64,000 nt of DNA from Alistipes megaguti (GCF_900604385.1 NZ_LR027382.1:2836076-2900075); one strand, 5' to 3'; shown: positions 26,981 through 37,182, numbered from the stretch's first letter. Numbers and translations are program-made. The notes: generated by a model not told the origin, from the letters alone.

Positions 26981-29032
26981 ATGAACCGAACCGCACGATG
27001 GCTGCTTCTGCTGCCCCTGCTGCTGAACCTCTCCTGCCGACAGACGGCACCGCTCGATACCTGCATCATTCCGCAACCGCAAGAGACTGAACCGCTCGGC
27101 GGCGTGCTGAATCTCGAACGCCCGCTCCATGTCGAGATCGAATCTCCCGACTCGGAGGCCCTTGCCGCCTGGATCATGACCACCGGCCTTCCGCTTGCCG
27201 ATCCGAGCCGGGAGGGACAACCGGTCCGTTTTCCGCAACTGCGGCTGGCCTGCAGCGACGACGCCTCACTGCCCGAATCGGAGGAGGGCTACCGGCTCGA
27301 GATCACGCGCCGCGGCGTGGAGATCCTCTCGCGGGGCGAAGCGGGCCTCTTTTACGGTCTGCAAACGCTGCAGCAGCTCTATGATCACTACGGCGCGGAA
27401 CTTCCCTGCCTGCGGATCACCGATGCACCGCGCTTTCCGTACCGGGGCCTGCACCTCGACGTGTCGCGACACTTTTTCGACAAGGAGTTCGTCAAGAAAC
27501 AGTTGCGGATGATGGCCCGCCTGAAGCTGAACCGCTTCCACTGGCATCTGACGGACGGAGCCGGCTGGCGGATCGAGATCGACCGCTATCCGCAGCTGAC
27601 CGACGTGGCAGCCTGGCGTCGCGGCGCGACGTGGCAGCAATGGCGCGACGGCGGCCACCGCTACTGTCGGCGCGACGATCCGGAAGCCTCGGGCGGCTAC
27701 TACACGAAAGCCGACATCCGCGAGGTGGTGGCTCTGGCCGATTCGCTGCATATCACCGTGATTCCCGAGATCGAGATGCCCGCCCACTCGGAGGAGGTGC
27801 TGGCGGTCTATCCGGAACTCAGCTGCACGGGCAAACCCTATGCGACGGGCGACTTCTGCATCGGCAACGAGGCGACATTCGAATTTTTGGAACATGTTCT
27901 CACGGAGGTCATGGAGCTCTTCCCCTCGGAGTGGATCCACATCGGAGGCGACGAAGCCTCGAAGCAGGGCTGGAAGAGTTGTCCGAAATGCCGGGAACGG
28001 ATGCGCCGCGAGGGGCTCCACGACGTCGACGAGCTGCAGAGCTACGCCGTCCACCGCATCGGGCGCTTCCTGACGGAGCACGGGCGGCGGCTGATCGGCT
28101 GGGACGAGATTCTCGACGGCGGGCTGGCCCCCGATGCGGTAGTCATGTCGTGGCGCGGCGAGGAGGGGGGACGCCGTGCGGCGGCTGCGGACCACGAGGT
28201 GGTGATGACCCCGGGGTCGCACTGCTACTTCGACGGCTACCAGGACGATCCCACCACCGAGCCGCAGGCCTTCTCGGGCTATCTGCCGCTGCGCAAGGTC
28301 TACGCGTACGATCCGGCGCCGGATGCGATGCCCGGCCGCGAATGGATCCGGGGCGTGCAGGCCAACCTCTGGACCGAATACATCCCGACCCCCGAACAGG
28401 CTGAATACATGCTCTACCCGCGTCTCTTCGCGCTGGCCGAGGTAGCGTGGAGCCAACCCGGGCAGAAGGATTTCGACGATTTTCACCGCCGGGCGCTCGA
28501 CCTCACCGAGCGGATCCGCCGGGCAGGCTATAACGCCTTCGACCTCGCACACGAAGCGGGCGAACGCCGCGAATCGCTCACCGAGACGGATCATCTGGCC
28601 CGCGGCTGCCGGGTCGACTACGCCACACAATGGCGGGATCAGTATGCGGCCGGCGGAGAGACGGCTCTGACCGACGGCCTGCGCGGTTCATGGAGTTACG
28701 GTACGCGCTGGCAGGGATTTCTCGATGATATTGACGTGACGATTGATCTTGGCACGACGAAGCCTCTGCACGAGATCACGGCGGACTTCATCCAGTGGTT
28801 TTCGGCGTGGGTATGGCTTCCGGTGCGGGTTGAGATTACGGTTTCGGACGACGGCCGCGAATTCCGCACGCTGGCCACCCTGACGAACGACTACCCCGAA
28901 GAGGCCGAACGCCCCGAATACCGTGCCTTCGGCTGGCAGGGCGAGGCCCGGGGGCGTTATGTCCGCTACCGCGCCTGGCGCAACGACCGTCCGGGCGGCT
29001 GGCTCTTCACCGACGAGATCATCGTCCGCTGA
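26981..29032 (+). CDS. beta-N-acetylhexosaminidase, GH20
   Basis: This 683-residue enzyme is complete. It has a lipoprotein signal (LLLNLSCRQ), the GH20b N-terminal domain, and the barrel with HWHLTDGAGWRIEIDRYP, the catalytic Asp-Glu in HIGGDEASKQGW (about residues 320-331), GWDEILDGG and VMSWRGEEGG. A shorter C-terminal part ends in an F5/8-type domain with WLFTDEIIVR. It is probably anchored to the outer membrane and removes terminal HexNAc from mucin or host glycans. Together with the gene at the left edge there are two GH20 enzymes within 30 kb. Confidence 0.95.
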   Translation: MNRTARWLLLLPLLLNLSCRQTAPLDTCIIPQPQETEPLGGVLNLERPLHVEIESPDSEALAAWIMTTGLPLADPSREGQPVRFPQLRLACSDDASLPESEEGYRLEITRRGVEILSRGEAGLFYGLQTLQQLYDHYGAELPCLRITDAPRFPYRGLHLDVSRHFFDKEFVKKQLRMMARLKLNRFHWHLTDGAGWRIEIDRYPQLTDVAAWRRGATWQQWRDGGHRYCRRDDPEASGGYYTKADIREVVALADSLHITVIPEIEMPAHSEEVLAVYPELSCTGKPYATGDFCIGNEATFEFLEHVLTEVMELFPSEWIHIGGDEASKQGWKSCPKCRERMRREGLHDVDELQSYAVHRIGRFLTEHGRRLIGWDEILDGGLAPDAVVMSWRGEEGGRRAAAADHEVVMTPGSHCYFDGYQDDPTTEPQAFSGYLPLRKVYAYDPAPDAMPGREWIRGVQANLWTEYIPTPEQAEYMLYPRLFALAEVAWSQPGQKDFDDFHRRALDLTERIRRAGYNAFDLAHEAGERRESLTETDHLARGCRVDYATQWRDQYAAGGETALTDGLRGSWSYGTRWQGFLDDIDVTIDLGTTKPLHEITADFIQWFSAWVWLPVRVEITVSDDGREFRTLATLTNDYPEEAERPEYRAFGWQGEARGRYVRYRAWRNDRPGGWLFTDEIIVR

Positions 29033-29040
29033 TCCGCCCC

Positions 29041-29085
29041 CCCGACGTCCCGACACCCCGACACCCGACACCCCGACACCCCGAC
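29041..29085. repeat. short tandem repeat of a CCGACACC-like unit
   Basis: About five imperfect copies of an 8-9 base C-rich unit lie between the GH20 stop and its terminator. It is non-coding and probably a slippage product. Confidence 0.75.
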
Positions 29086-29091
29086 CAACAG

Positions 29092-29128
29092 AGCGCCGGC
29101 CCCGGAGATCACCGGAGCCGGCGCTTTT
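29092..29128 (+). terminator. terminator of the GH20 gene
   Basis: AGCGCCGGC (29092-29100) pairs with GCCGGCGCT (29117-29125), followed by TTTT. The loop also contains a CCGG/CCGG pair. Confidence 0.85.
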
Positions 29129-29180
29129 CGTTCGTCAGCCCTGCCCTCCGGCACAGCCGACCATCGCGTAACGGCAACGC

Positions 29181-30407
29181 CTATCCGACGTACTCGTAAC
29201 CCAGCCGGTCAATGGCCGCAATGATCTTCTTCGGGTCGAACGTTCCCTCGACGTGAGCCGTTCCAGCCGCCAGATCGACCTCGACCGACGTCACACCCTC
29301 GACCTGCGACAGCCCCCGTTCGACGTTGGCCTTGCAGTGGTTGCACATCATGCCTTTGATCTTGAACGTGTTTTTCATATCCGTATTGGTTTTGGTTTTG
29401 CGATAGCGCTTGAAGAGAGCCGCGGCGAGCAGCACGACGAAGAGGATGCTCGATGCGACCTGCCACCAGGGAGTGGCCGCGGCATGCGAACAATGACCGG
29501 CCATCATCGTCGACTGCAGGGGCTGAAACCACTCGGCAGGCAGCAGCGTGTCGATCGCCAAACCGAAACCGATGGCCCCGACGATGATGGCCGTCAGATA
29601 GAGCAGCAGCGTGCGGCGTCCGAGGACCTTTCCGATGACCAGAATGGCGGCCATGTTCGTGGCCGGACCGGCCATCAGCAGCACGAGCGCGGCACCGGGC
29701 GAAAGACCCTTGAGCATGAGCGCCGCCGCAATGGGCACCGAACCCGTGGCGCAGAGATACATCGGGATCGCGAGCGCCAGCACGAGCAGCATGCCCCACA
29801 GCGGGTGCTGCGCCGAGACGGCAAAGAGGTCATCCGGCACGAAGATCGTAATGGCTCCGGCCAGCAGCAGCCCGATGACGAGCCAGCGGCCGATGTCCTG
29901 CATCATCTCGCCGAATCCGTAACGCAGCGCCGAGAGGCAGCGCCCGAGGAACGACAGCCGCTTCGGCGCTTCGGCGGAGGCGGTGCAGCTCAACGGAGCC
30001 TCGTCGCGGCAGGCAGCACCGACCAGCGCACCGCCGACCAGCGCCGTCGTGAAGGCCGCCACGGGGCGCACCAGCGCAAAGGGCAGGCCGAGCAGTCCGG
30101 CCGTTGCCAGAATGGAGTCGACACCGGTCTGGGGCGTCGCAATGAGGAACGAGACCGTGGCGGCCTTCGAGGCCCCCTCGCGGTGCATGGCCATGGCCGT
30201 GGGGATCACCCCGCACGAACACAACGGCAACGGCACGCCGAACAGGGCGGCCAGCGCCACCGAGCGGAAGTTGTTGCGGGCCAGATAACGGGCATAGAAC
30301 CGCCCGGGCACGAAAGCATGCAGCAACCCGGCAATCAGGAAGCCGAGCAGCAGATAAGGCGACATTTCGTTGAGCAGCGCCACGAACGGCATGAGATACT
30401 CCTGCAT
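29181..30407 (-). CDS. SO_0444-type Cu/Zn efflux permease with C-terminal HMA domain
   Basis: This 408-residue membrane protein has about eight to ten transmembrane segments. It carries the family motif VPLPLCSCGVIPTAMA near residue 58, a second conserved region (IPMYLCATGSVPIAAAL), and MAGPATNMAAILV. After the last segment it carries a heavy-metal-associated domain with the metal site GMMCNHC (CxxC near residue 347). This is the arrangement of the SO_0444 Cu/Zn efflux family, which would pump metal out of the cytoplasm. An AraC regulator with its own CxxC lies just upstream on the same strand. Confidence 0.9.
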   Translation of the reverse strand: MQEYLMPFVALLNEMSPYLLLGFLIAGLLHAFVPGRFYARYLARNNFRSVALAALFGVPLPLCSCGVIPTAMAMHREGASKAATVSFLIATPQTGVDSILATAGLLGLPFALVRPVAAFTTALVGGALVGAACRDEAPLSCTASAEAPKRLSFLGRCLSALRYGFGEMMQDIGRWLVIGLLLAGAITIFVPDDLFAVSAQHPLWGMLLVLALAIPMYLCATGSVPIAAALMLKGLSPGAALVLLMAGPATNMAAILVIGKVLGRRTLLLYLTAIIVGAIGFGLAIDTLLPAEWFQPLQSTMMAGHCSHAAATPWWQVASSILFVVLLAAALFKRYRKTKTNTDMKNTFKIKGMMCNHCKANVERGLSQVEGVTSVEVDLAAGTAHVEGTFDPKKIIAAIDRLGYEYVG

Positions 30408-30430
30408 GAGAATCGGTAGTTTTTACGCCG

Positions 30431-30438
30431 CAAAGATA
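30431..30438 (-). promoter_or_regulatory. -7 box of the permease promoter
   Basis: TATCTTTG on the minus strand, 24 bases before the permease start codon, so the permease can be transcribed separately from the upstream AraC gene. Confidence 0.6.
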
Positions 30439-30605
30439 ACCAACCCTCTCCGCCGCGGTGTTACAGATTTCCCGATATTCGTTACAGGATTTTTCGAGGG
30501 AGAGAGCCATCGGGGCACTTTCCCTGACGAAGCCCCGCACGCCGCCCTTCACGATGCGCCGACCGCCATGAATGGCCCGACGCCACCACCCGAAACCGAT
30601 CGACG

Positions 30606-31145
30606 CTATACCTTGTCGAGCGTCTGCCTTCGTCCGCCGCCCGACTGCCGGTATCGGCTCGGGGTCAACCCGGTGACCTGCTTGAACTGGGCGCTCAGAT
30701 GGGCGACGCTCGAATAGCCGAGCCGGAAGGCGATCTCGGCCAGCGGGAGTTCGTCGTAGACGAGCAGCTCCTTGACGCGTTCGATCTTCTGGGCGATGAA
30801 ATACTTCTCGACCGTACGGCCCTCGGTCTCGGAGAAGAGGGCGCTGATCTGACGGTAGTCGACGCGCAGCCGCTCCTGCAGATAGTCCGACAGCCGCACG
30901 TCGGGCACCACCTCCGAACCGCGCACCAGTTCGATCACGGCACGCTTGATGGCCTCGATCAACCGTTCGCGCCGATCCTCCAACAGTTCGAAGCCCAACG
31001 CCTCGAGCCGTGCGGCCAACTCGGCCTTGCGTTCGGACGACAACTCCCCCACGATCTCGGCCTCGCCCAGCCGGACCGATACAACCCGGCAGCCGAACCG
31101 TTCGAGTTCGGTGCGGACGACCATCACGCAGCGGTCGCAGACCAT
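30606..31145 (-). CDS. AraC family regulator with an HMA-like CxxC N-terminus
   Basis: The protein has an N-terminal metal-binding-like fold with the site MVCDRC and a C-terminal AraC double helix-turn-helix (YFIAQKIERVKELLVYDELPLAEIAFRLGYSSVAHLSAQFKQVTGLTPSRYR). The likely start is the ATG at 31145, since the -7 box is at 31172-31179 and a longer start would be at or before +1. A GTG at 31166 would give the fuller N-terminus VVLRIKNMVCDRC found in relatives and would make the message leaderless. I infer that it senses Cu or another soft metal and controls the permease downstream, from the matching CxxC and the position. Confidence 0.82.
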   Translation of the reverse strand: MVCDRCVMVVRTELERFGCRVVSVRLGEAEIVGELSSERKAELAARLEALGFELLEDRRERLIEAIKRAVIELVRGSEVVPDVRLSDYLQERLRVDYRQISALFSETEGRTVEKYFIAQKIERVKELLVYDELPLAEIAFRLGYSSVAHLSAQFKQVTGLTPSRYRQSGGGRRQTLDKV

Positions 31146-31171
31146 GTTTTTGATGCGCAGTACCACGTCGG

Positions 31172-31179
31172 CAAAGATA
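31172..31179 (-). promoter_or_regulatory. -7 box of the AraC gene
   Basis: TATCTTTG on the minus strand. Its position only six bases before the GTG at 31166 decides the choice of start for the AraC gene. Confidence 0.55.
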
Positions 31180-31275
31180 GGGAAAACCTCCGAAAAAAAC
31201 GAGCGGCGGCCCAACCGAAGTCCGACCACCGCCCGCAGCCCGCCGTATGGAGCCATCCGGAGCCGTTCGGAGCAT

Positions 31276-32310
31276 TTAGCGACCCGTCACCCGCATATAA
31301 CGGGCCATCGCCGTACGATAGGCGGCAAAGGCCGACGTCAGGTTGTTCCGACTTTGGGTGTAGAGGGTTTCGGCATCGAGCAGATCGGTCAGCGGAGCGG
31401 TTCCTGCCTGATAGAAATTGCGGTTCTCGCGCAGGTTCTCCGTTGCGGAGTCGACCGAACGCCGGGCCAGCACAATCTGGGCATAAGCCTCCTGCAGGTC
31501 GCTCCACGACTTTTCGATCTCCACGGCCAGCATTTCACGGGCCTGCAGACGGTCGTTTTCGGCCTGGTCCTCGCGGATCCGGGCCTTTTTCAGAGCATGA
31601 GCCCCGCCCTACCACGCGGAGATCGGCACCGACACCTGGGCAAAAACCATCCCGTCGTCGACATCCTTCTCCGTCATGTTGTAGTAGAGATACCCGGCCC
31701 CGACACCGACCGTCGGCAAGCGCTTGCCGCGCTCCATGCGCGTCTGGTATCTCTGTGCCTCAACGTTCTTTTCGGCCAATTGATACTCGACCCTCCGGTC
31801 GACGGCCTCGATGGTCGAGAGGTTGTCCTTCAGGGCGACGATCTGCCAGTAATAGGTATCGGTCTGCTCGCGCACCTCGCCTTCGGTTTTCCGCACCTGC
31901 AGTCGCCCGACCTCCTCGCCCAGGCATGCAAGTTTGTTGCCGTTGACGATTTTCAGGCCGGCGAACACGGGCTGAACGGCCGTCACACAGCCGAACATGC
32001 TGCGCTTGACTATCGAGATCGGCAGATTCATCGTCCCCATCTGGGGGATCGTCAGCCCGGAATCGGCCTGCACCAGCCCGTGCTGAGCCTGGAAGGCGCC
32101 GCCCGAAGCGGAGATCTGCGGGAAATAGTTCGTCAAGGCCTCGCGACGGGTCTGCAGGGCAGCCTCGAGATCGAAGCGTGCATCTTGCAGCGTGCGGTTG
32201 TGCTCGACGGCGGCCTGACGGCACTCCTCAAGCGTGAGGCTCCGGGCCCCGGCCTGCCCGATGGAAAGAAGGCCCGCCGTCAAAAAGAGAGCTATGAATC
32301 GTGTTTTCAT
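31276..32310 (-). pseudogene. TolC-like outer-membrane protein with an in-frame amber codon and internal deletion
   Basis: The protein has a signal peptide (FIALFLTAGLLSIGQAGA), the first OEP repeat (LTLEECRQAAVEHNRTLQDARFDLEAAL) and the second repeat (YQLAEKNVEAQRYQTRMERGKRLPTVGVGAGY). The two are joined directly at VDRRVE/YQLAEK, so about 100 residues are missing in frame. At 31609-31611 a TAG sits where relatives have the second Trp of WWGGAHALKK. The frame continues unbroken after it (GGAHALKKARIREDQAEND to MRVTGR). So the lesion is a nonsense change, not a frameshift. It is the last gene of the second RND operon. Confidence 0.82.
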
Positions 32311-32312
32311 CA

Positions 32313-34413
32313 CTACTTGTAGATTTTGGAATAGAGAACCGGAAGAATCGTCACCACGAGGATCAGCGACCCGATGCCGCCGGCAAAGATCGTCACGCCG
32401 ACCGGCGCCCAGAAACTGCTGCCTCCGAACATCATCGGCACCACGCCCACGGCCGTCGTGGCCGTCGTCAGGAAGATGGGCACCATGTGGCGCTTGCCGG
32501 CGTCGTAGGCGGCCAGACGCGCCGACCAGTGGCACGTTTTGCGCTTGTCTTCGGCGTGCTGATACATCAGGATGACGTTGCGCACGATCATGCCCAGCAG
32601 CGTGATGAATCCCAGCACGGAGGTCAGGCCGATCGTGAAGCCGGCGATCCACAACCCCACCATCGCCCCGAACAGACAGAGCGACATGGCGGCCATGATG
32701 ACCAGCGAGATGGCCAGTCCGCAGATAATCGGCGGGAGGGTCTCCTCATCGAATTCGCGGGCACCTCCCACCTCGGTTGCAACCCCTTGCGGCAAGCGGA
32801 GTTCGTTGTCGATCACGCTACGGATCTCGGCCGTTTTCCACATGGCATTGACGCCGCGCTGGAGATCGGCCGAAACGGTGATGCAGCGCATTCCGTTACG
32901 GTGGACAATCTTCGACTCGCTCCAGCGGGGTTCGACCGAGGCGATCTGGCGCAGGGGGGGGGCACTCACGCCTGGGACGAGCGACGAGACATACGTATCG
33001 GCGACATCCGACAGCGAGCGTTCACCGTCGCAGTCTTCGTTTTTCAGCACAACGGGCACCTTGTAGTCTCCCTCCCAGACCGCCCCGACGGCCACATCGC
33101 CGGCCGCAAGAGCCAGATTGGCGGCCGTCATCGTGCGCGTGACGCCCAACTGGGCGGCCGTCACGGGATCGAGCGTCACCTCGGCAATAGCCCGCGGCTC
33201 CTCGTAATCGGAGTGGATCCACTGCAGGCCGTCGACAGCGCGCATGCGATCCATCAGACGTTCGGCGGCCACGTGCAGCGAATCGAGGTCATCGCCGTAA
33301 AAGCGGAACTCGAGCGAGGGGACATTCTGGTAGTCCAGCTGCTTGAACTTGACGTAAGCCTCGGGGAAACGGTCGGCCCAGCGGTCGGCATACTCGTCGA
33401 GGACCTCCTCCGTGGCCTCGATCGACACGGTGTTGACGATAAACTGCGCAAAGTTTTTTCCGGCGATCTGCGGGGCATAGCTCATCTGGAAGCGGGGCGA
33501 CGAACAGCCTACGAACGACGTGACGGACTTTACCCGATCGTCGGCACGCAGCATCCGGTAGAGGTTCTGCACACGGTCCGTCAGCGAGACCTTACCCTCC
33601 GGACGGGGTTGCACGACCGGGATGATCAGCACCTCGAGGAAGGGGATCACCAGCACGGCCAGCAGCAGCGAGACCATCAGATTGATCGTCACCGTCCAGG
33701 GGAAGAAATTCAGGAAGTCGCGGAACATGCCCGACAAGGTGAAGAGCAGCGGATAGAAGATCATGCAGATGCAGACCGTCGCCAGCAGCAGCGAGGGGAA
33801 GAACTCGCGGGCGCTCTCGACGGCGGCATACCAGCGCGAATAGCCTCGTCCGAGGTAGTCGAGATAGCCGTCGATGACGACGATCGAGTTGTCGACGATC
33901 ATTCCCAGCACGACGATCAGAGCGGCCAGCGTCACCGTGTTGAACGGGATGCCGCACAGATACATCACCCCGATGGAGATGAACGTCGACAGGGGGAATG
34001 GTGATGGCGGCCACCAGCGCCACGACTCCGGCCGGCAGCTGGGCCTTGAACGAGACGAGGCCGTGTTTGATCTTCGACCAGACTTCGTCCTTGTTGTTGA
34101 CATCGTCGTTGAGTTCGACCATCACGTAACACATGCCGTTCTGCGACGTGGAGGTGGCCTTGTGGCGTTTGACCTCCTTGTAGGTCATCAGGAACTGTTC
34201 GAGGGGCCTGGCCAGCTGCTGCTCGACCTCTTCGGAGGTAGCGCCGGGATAGAGGCCGACGACCACCCCCTGGCGGATCGTATACTCGGGGAACTCCTGC
34301 TTGGGAATGCGCGCCAGTGCATAGATTCCGAAGAGGAACAGACAGCCGATGATGAGGAACGTGATGCGGAAGTTCCGCATGGCCCAGGCTATGACGTTGT
34401 TCGAGCTTTTCAT
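32313..34413 (-). pseudogene. RND multidrug efflux pump with internal deletion and frameshift
   Basis: The pump belongs to the HAE1-like family (AcrB/MexB relatives in Bacteroidota). The start MKSSNNVIAWAMRNF and TM1 are intact. After the first 125 residues, QLPAGVVALV joins directly to VAAITIP, which in relatives lies about 230 residues later. So most of the N-terminal porter domain and TM2-3 are missing. A run of five G at 33992-33996 then shifts the frame. From FISIGVMYLCGIPFNTVTL the rest of the pump reads cleanly to 32313, including TM4 with VDNSIVVIDGYLDYL and the C-terminal bundle. The start overlaps the adaptor stop (ATGA). Confidence 0.84.
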
Positions 34414-35028
34414 TGCAGTACGACTTTGGAACCCTGACCGATCTTCTGCATGCCGTCGACAACGATGCGGTCACCCTCCCGGAGGTCCTCTTCGATCACG
34501 ACGCCGTTTTCGACGAAGCGTCCCGTGCGGACATCGGCCCTGACGACCGAATCGCCCTGGACACGCCATACGAAACGGGCACCGTTGCCGGCCTGCTGTA
34601 CGGCCCTCACGGGCACGGCGATCTCCTCGAGGGCCGTTGCGGGCGTCACCGCCACGCGACAAACCATTCCGGGAAGCAGCCGTCCGTCGCGGTTGCCCAA
34701 CGACGCGCGTACGTCAGCTGCTGCAGACGCTGCGATGCATCGCGGGCCTGTCCGAAAGCGGCCCTGGCGGCCTCGAAGGTCTGGCGGGCCGAGGTAGGAT
34801 CGAGTTCGGCCAGCAGTTCGCCTTTTCGGATACGGGTGCCCCCGTCGGCACAGACTCTCATCAGGGTTCCCGCGACGGGGAAACTGAGAGCAGCGGAGTT
34901 CTGCTCCTCGATCACACCCACATAAATACCGGCATTGATGTCCTCGCGGGGTTCGACGACAAGGGATTCGTCGAGGAGGAGCAGCCGGCCGCCAGCAGGA
35001 GCAGGGCTCCAAAAACAGCACGTTTCAT
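34410..35028 (-). pseudogene. RND membrane fusion protein with frameshifts and an internal deletion
   Basis: The start is a lipoprotein signal (ALLLLAAGCSS). The frame shifts near 34976, then GIYVGVIEEQNSAALSFPVAGT and GTRIRKGELLAELDP (lipoyl half) and a coiled coil read in a second frame. Near 34720 the coiled coil (LQQLTYA) jumps to SLGNRDGRLLPGMV, which in relatives is about 130 residues further on. The remaining C-terminal part (TALEEIAVPVRAVQ to GSKVVLQ) is in a third frame. The second lipoyl half and most of the barrel are missing. As read it is not functional. Confidence 0.8.
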
Positions 35029-35172
35029 ATCGAAGAAATTTTTTACATTGGATTTTGGTGCAAAGGAAGGTTTTTCGGGGAGAAGGGGAAAGGCCGACCC
35101 ATTGTTTTTTGTTCCAAAGGTTCGATCCGGATCACTGCCGACCTGAAACATTGCACGCTGGTCTCCCACACG

Positions 35173-35856
35173 ATGTTTGTCTGCCCGCCGGGCCGGATCG
35201 TCCAGGTGGAGTCGCAGGAAAAGGCTTCCGTATTCCTTATATTGTGTGAAGAGGAGTTCATCAACCGGATCCACATCGACATGAAACAACTTCTGCACCT
35301 GTTCATGGCGGTTCGCGAGCATCCGTATCTGACCTTGAGTGACGAGGAGTGGTCGGACATCACGCGTTCACTCGAAGAGATCTCCGGCGAATGGCATCGG
35401 CAGCGTCGCGATTCGCTGTCGGAGGAGATTCTGCTCACGCTTTTCCGGGCCCTGGCCTACCGGATCTGCCGGGCGATCGACGACCAGCTCGGGCAACGTT
35501 CCGGCGACAAACAGGCCAAAGATACGGCCCGCGGCCGCAATGCCTTCTATTTCAACACATTCATCGAGGAGCTTTCGCGCAACTACATGCAGGAGCGCAG
35601 CGTGGGCTTTTACGCCGAGCGGCTCCATCTGACCCCGAAATACCTCACGACGCTGCTGCGCACCACGACCGGCCGCACGGCCACGGAATGGATCGATGAA
35701 TATGTGGTTCTCGAAGCGAAAAACCTGCTGAAGTACTCGACCATGAACATCCAGGAAATCGCCTACTACCTGCACTTTTCGAACCAGTCGTTTTTCGGCA
35801 AATATTTCAAGCAGCATACCGGCATGACCCCGTCGGCCTACCGGTCGATCAAATAG
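35173..35856 (+). pseudogene. AraC family regulator, N-terminus truncated
   Basis: The C-terminal AraC helix-turn-helix is complete (LHLTPKYLTTLLRTTTGRTATEWI; LKYSTMNIQEIAYYLHFSNQSFFGKYF). In-frame homology extends upstream of the first ATG to about 35101 (IVFCSKGSIRITADLKHCTLVSH), a segment of the cupin-like sensor domain. About 60 residues of the normal N-terminus are missing before that. The upstream side abuts the start of the damaged adaptor gene, with only about 70 bases left between them, so the shared promoter region is also probably lost. It may have been the regulator of the RND operon. Confidence 0.75.
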
Positions 35857-35897
35857 ACGAGGAAGCATTTTTCGGGAGTCATCTGCCCAAAAATTTC

Positions 35898-35905
35898 TAT
35901 CTTTA
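35898..35905 (+). promoter_or_regulatory. -7 box of the MFS gene
   Basis: TATCTTTA, one mismatch from TAnnTTTG, 20 bases before the start codon, in the same 17-base context as the GH20 promoter. Confidence 0.55.
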
Positions 35906-35925
35906 CGGCCGAAAAAACTACCGTC

Positions 35926-37176
35926 ATGAAAAGCCTGCTCACCACACTCAAGGGACACCCGACGCTCAAGGCGGAGACGACCTACTCGATTCTCTTCACC
36001 ATCGGCTTCTGTCACCTGCTGAACGACATGATCCAGTCGGTCATCCCGGCCATGTATCCGATCTTCAAGGAGAGCTTCGGCTTCACCTTTGCCCAGATCG
36101 GCCTCATCACGCTGGTATTCCAGATCACCTCGTCGATCTTCCAGCCCTTCGCCGGGCTCTATGCCGACCGCCATCCGCAACCCTACTCGCTCTCGCTGGG
36201 GATGTGCCTTTCGCTGGCGGGGCTTGTGGCGCTCTCCTTCACCTCGGCCTACGGGGCCATTCTCGCCACGGTAGCCCTCATCGGCGGAGGCTCGTCGGTC
36301 TTCCATCCCGAGGCTTCGCGGGTAGCCCAGTTGGCCTCGGGCGGCCGCAAGAGTCTGGCACAGTCGATCTTTCAGGTCGGCGGCAACGGCGGTGCCGCCA
36401 TCGGGCCGCTGCTGGCGGCACTGATCGTCCTGCCCTACGGCCAACACGCCGTGGGATGGTTTGCCGGCGCAGCGCTGCTGGCCGCCGTGCTGCTGTTGCG
36501 CGTAGGCAACTGGTACAGCCTGATGCTCACGGGGCCGAATACACCGCTCCGCAACCGGACGATCACCCCTTGCACGCTTCCGCGCACGAAGATCCGCCAT
36601 GCGATGTGGATCCTCGTCGTAATGATCTTCTCGAAGTACTTCTACACGTCGTGCATGACGAGCTACTTCACTTTCTTTCTGATCGACCGTTTCGGCGTCA
36701 CGGTCCAGCAGTCTCAGCTGTGCCTGTTCGCCTATCTGGCGGCCTTCGCCACCGGGACACTGCTGGGCGGTTTTCTGGGCGACCGCTACGGGCGCAAATA
36801 CGTCATTCTGTTTTCGATCTTCGGCGCGGCGCCCTTTGCGCTGGCGCTGCCCTACCTGAATCTCTTCTGGACCATCACGATGTCGATTCTCGTCGGGCTG
36901 ATCATCGCCTCGGCCTTCTCGGCGATTCTGGTCTATGCCACCGATCTGATGCCGGACAAGGTGGGGATGATCTCGGGGATCTTCTTCGGACTGATGTTCG
37001 GACTGGGCGGTATCGGCTCGGCCTTTTTCGGATGGCTGGCCGACTATACGAGCATCGAGTTCATCTTCCGGGCCAGTTCCTACCTGCCGCTGCTGGGCAT
37101 CATCGCCATGCTGCTGCCGGACATACGCCCCGCGGCGGGTCCCGGATTACAGACCACTGAACATACAACCCACTAA
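35926..37176 (+). CDS. MFS transporter, fosmidomycin-resistance (Fsr) family
   Basis: This 416-residue transporter has twelve predicted membrane segments and the Fsr family's features: FTIGFCHLLNDMIQSVIPAMYP at the first segment, FQPFAGLYADRHPQP (MFS motif A) and GGGSSVFHPEASRVA. The C-half has GDRYGRKYVILFS. Relatives export fosmidomycin or related small compounds, but the true substrate is often unknown. It is followed after six bases by a secreted hydrolase, likely one transcript. Confidence 0.92.
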   Translation: MKSLLTTLKGHPTLKAETTYSILFTIGFCHLLNDMIQSVIPAMYPIFKESFGFTFAQIGLITLVFQITSSIFQPFAGLYADRHPQPYSLSLGMCLSLAGLVALSFTSAYGAILATVALIGGGSSVFHPEASRVAQLASGGRKSLAQSIFQVGGNGGAAIGPLLAALIVLPYGQHAVGWFAGAALLAAVLLLRVGNWYSLMLTGPNTPLRNRTITPCTLPRTKIRHAMWILVVMIFSKYFYTSCMTSYFTFFLIDRFGVTVQQSQLCLFAYLAAFATGTLLGGFLGDRYGRKYVILFSIFGAAPFALALPYLNLFWTITMSILVGLIIASAFSAILVYATDLMPDKVGMISGIFFGLMFGLGGIGSAFFGWLADYTSIEFIFRASSYLPLLGIIAMLLPDIRPAAGPGLQTTEHTTH

Positions 37177-37182
37177 CTGAAT

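Noticed and set aside
29041..29085. CRISPR-like repeats
   Set aside because: The unit is only 8-9 bases with no spacers; it is a microsatellite. The hairpin array at 58645 is also not CRISPR because stems differ.
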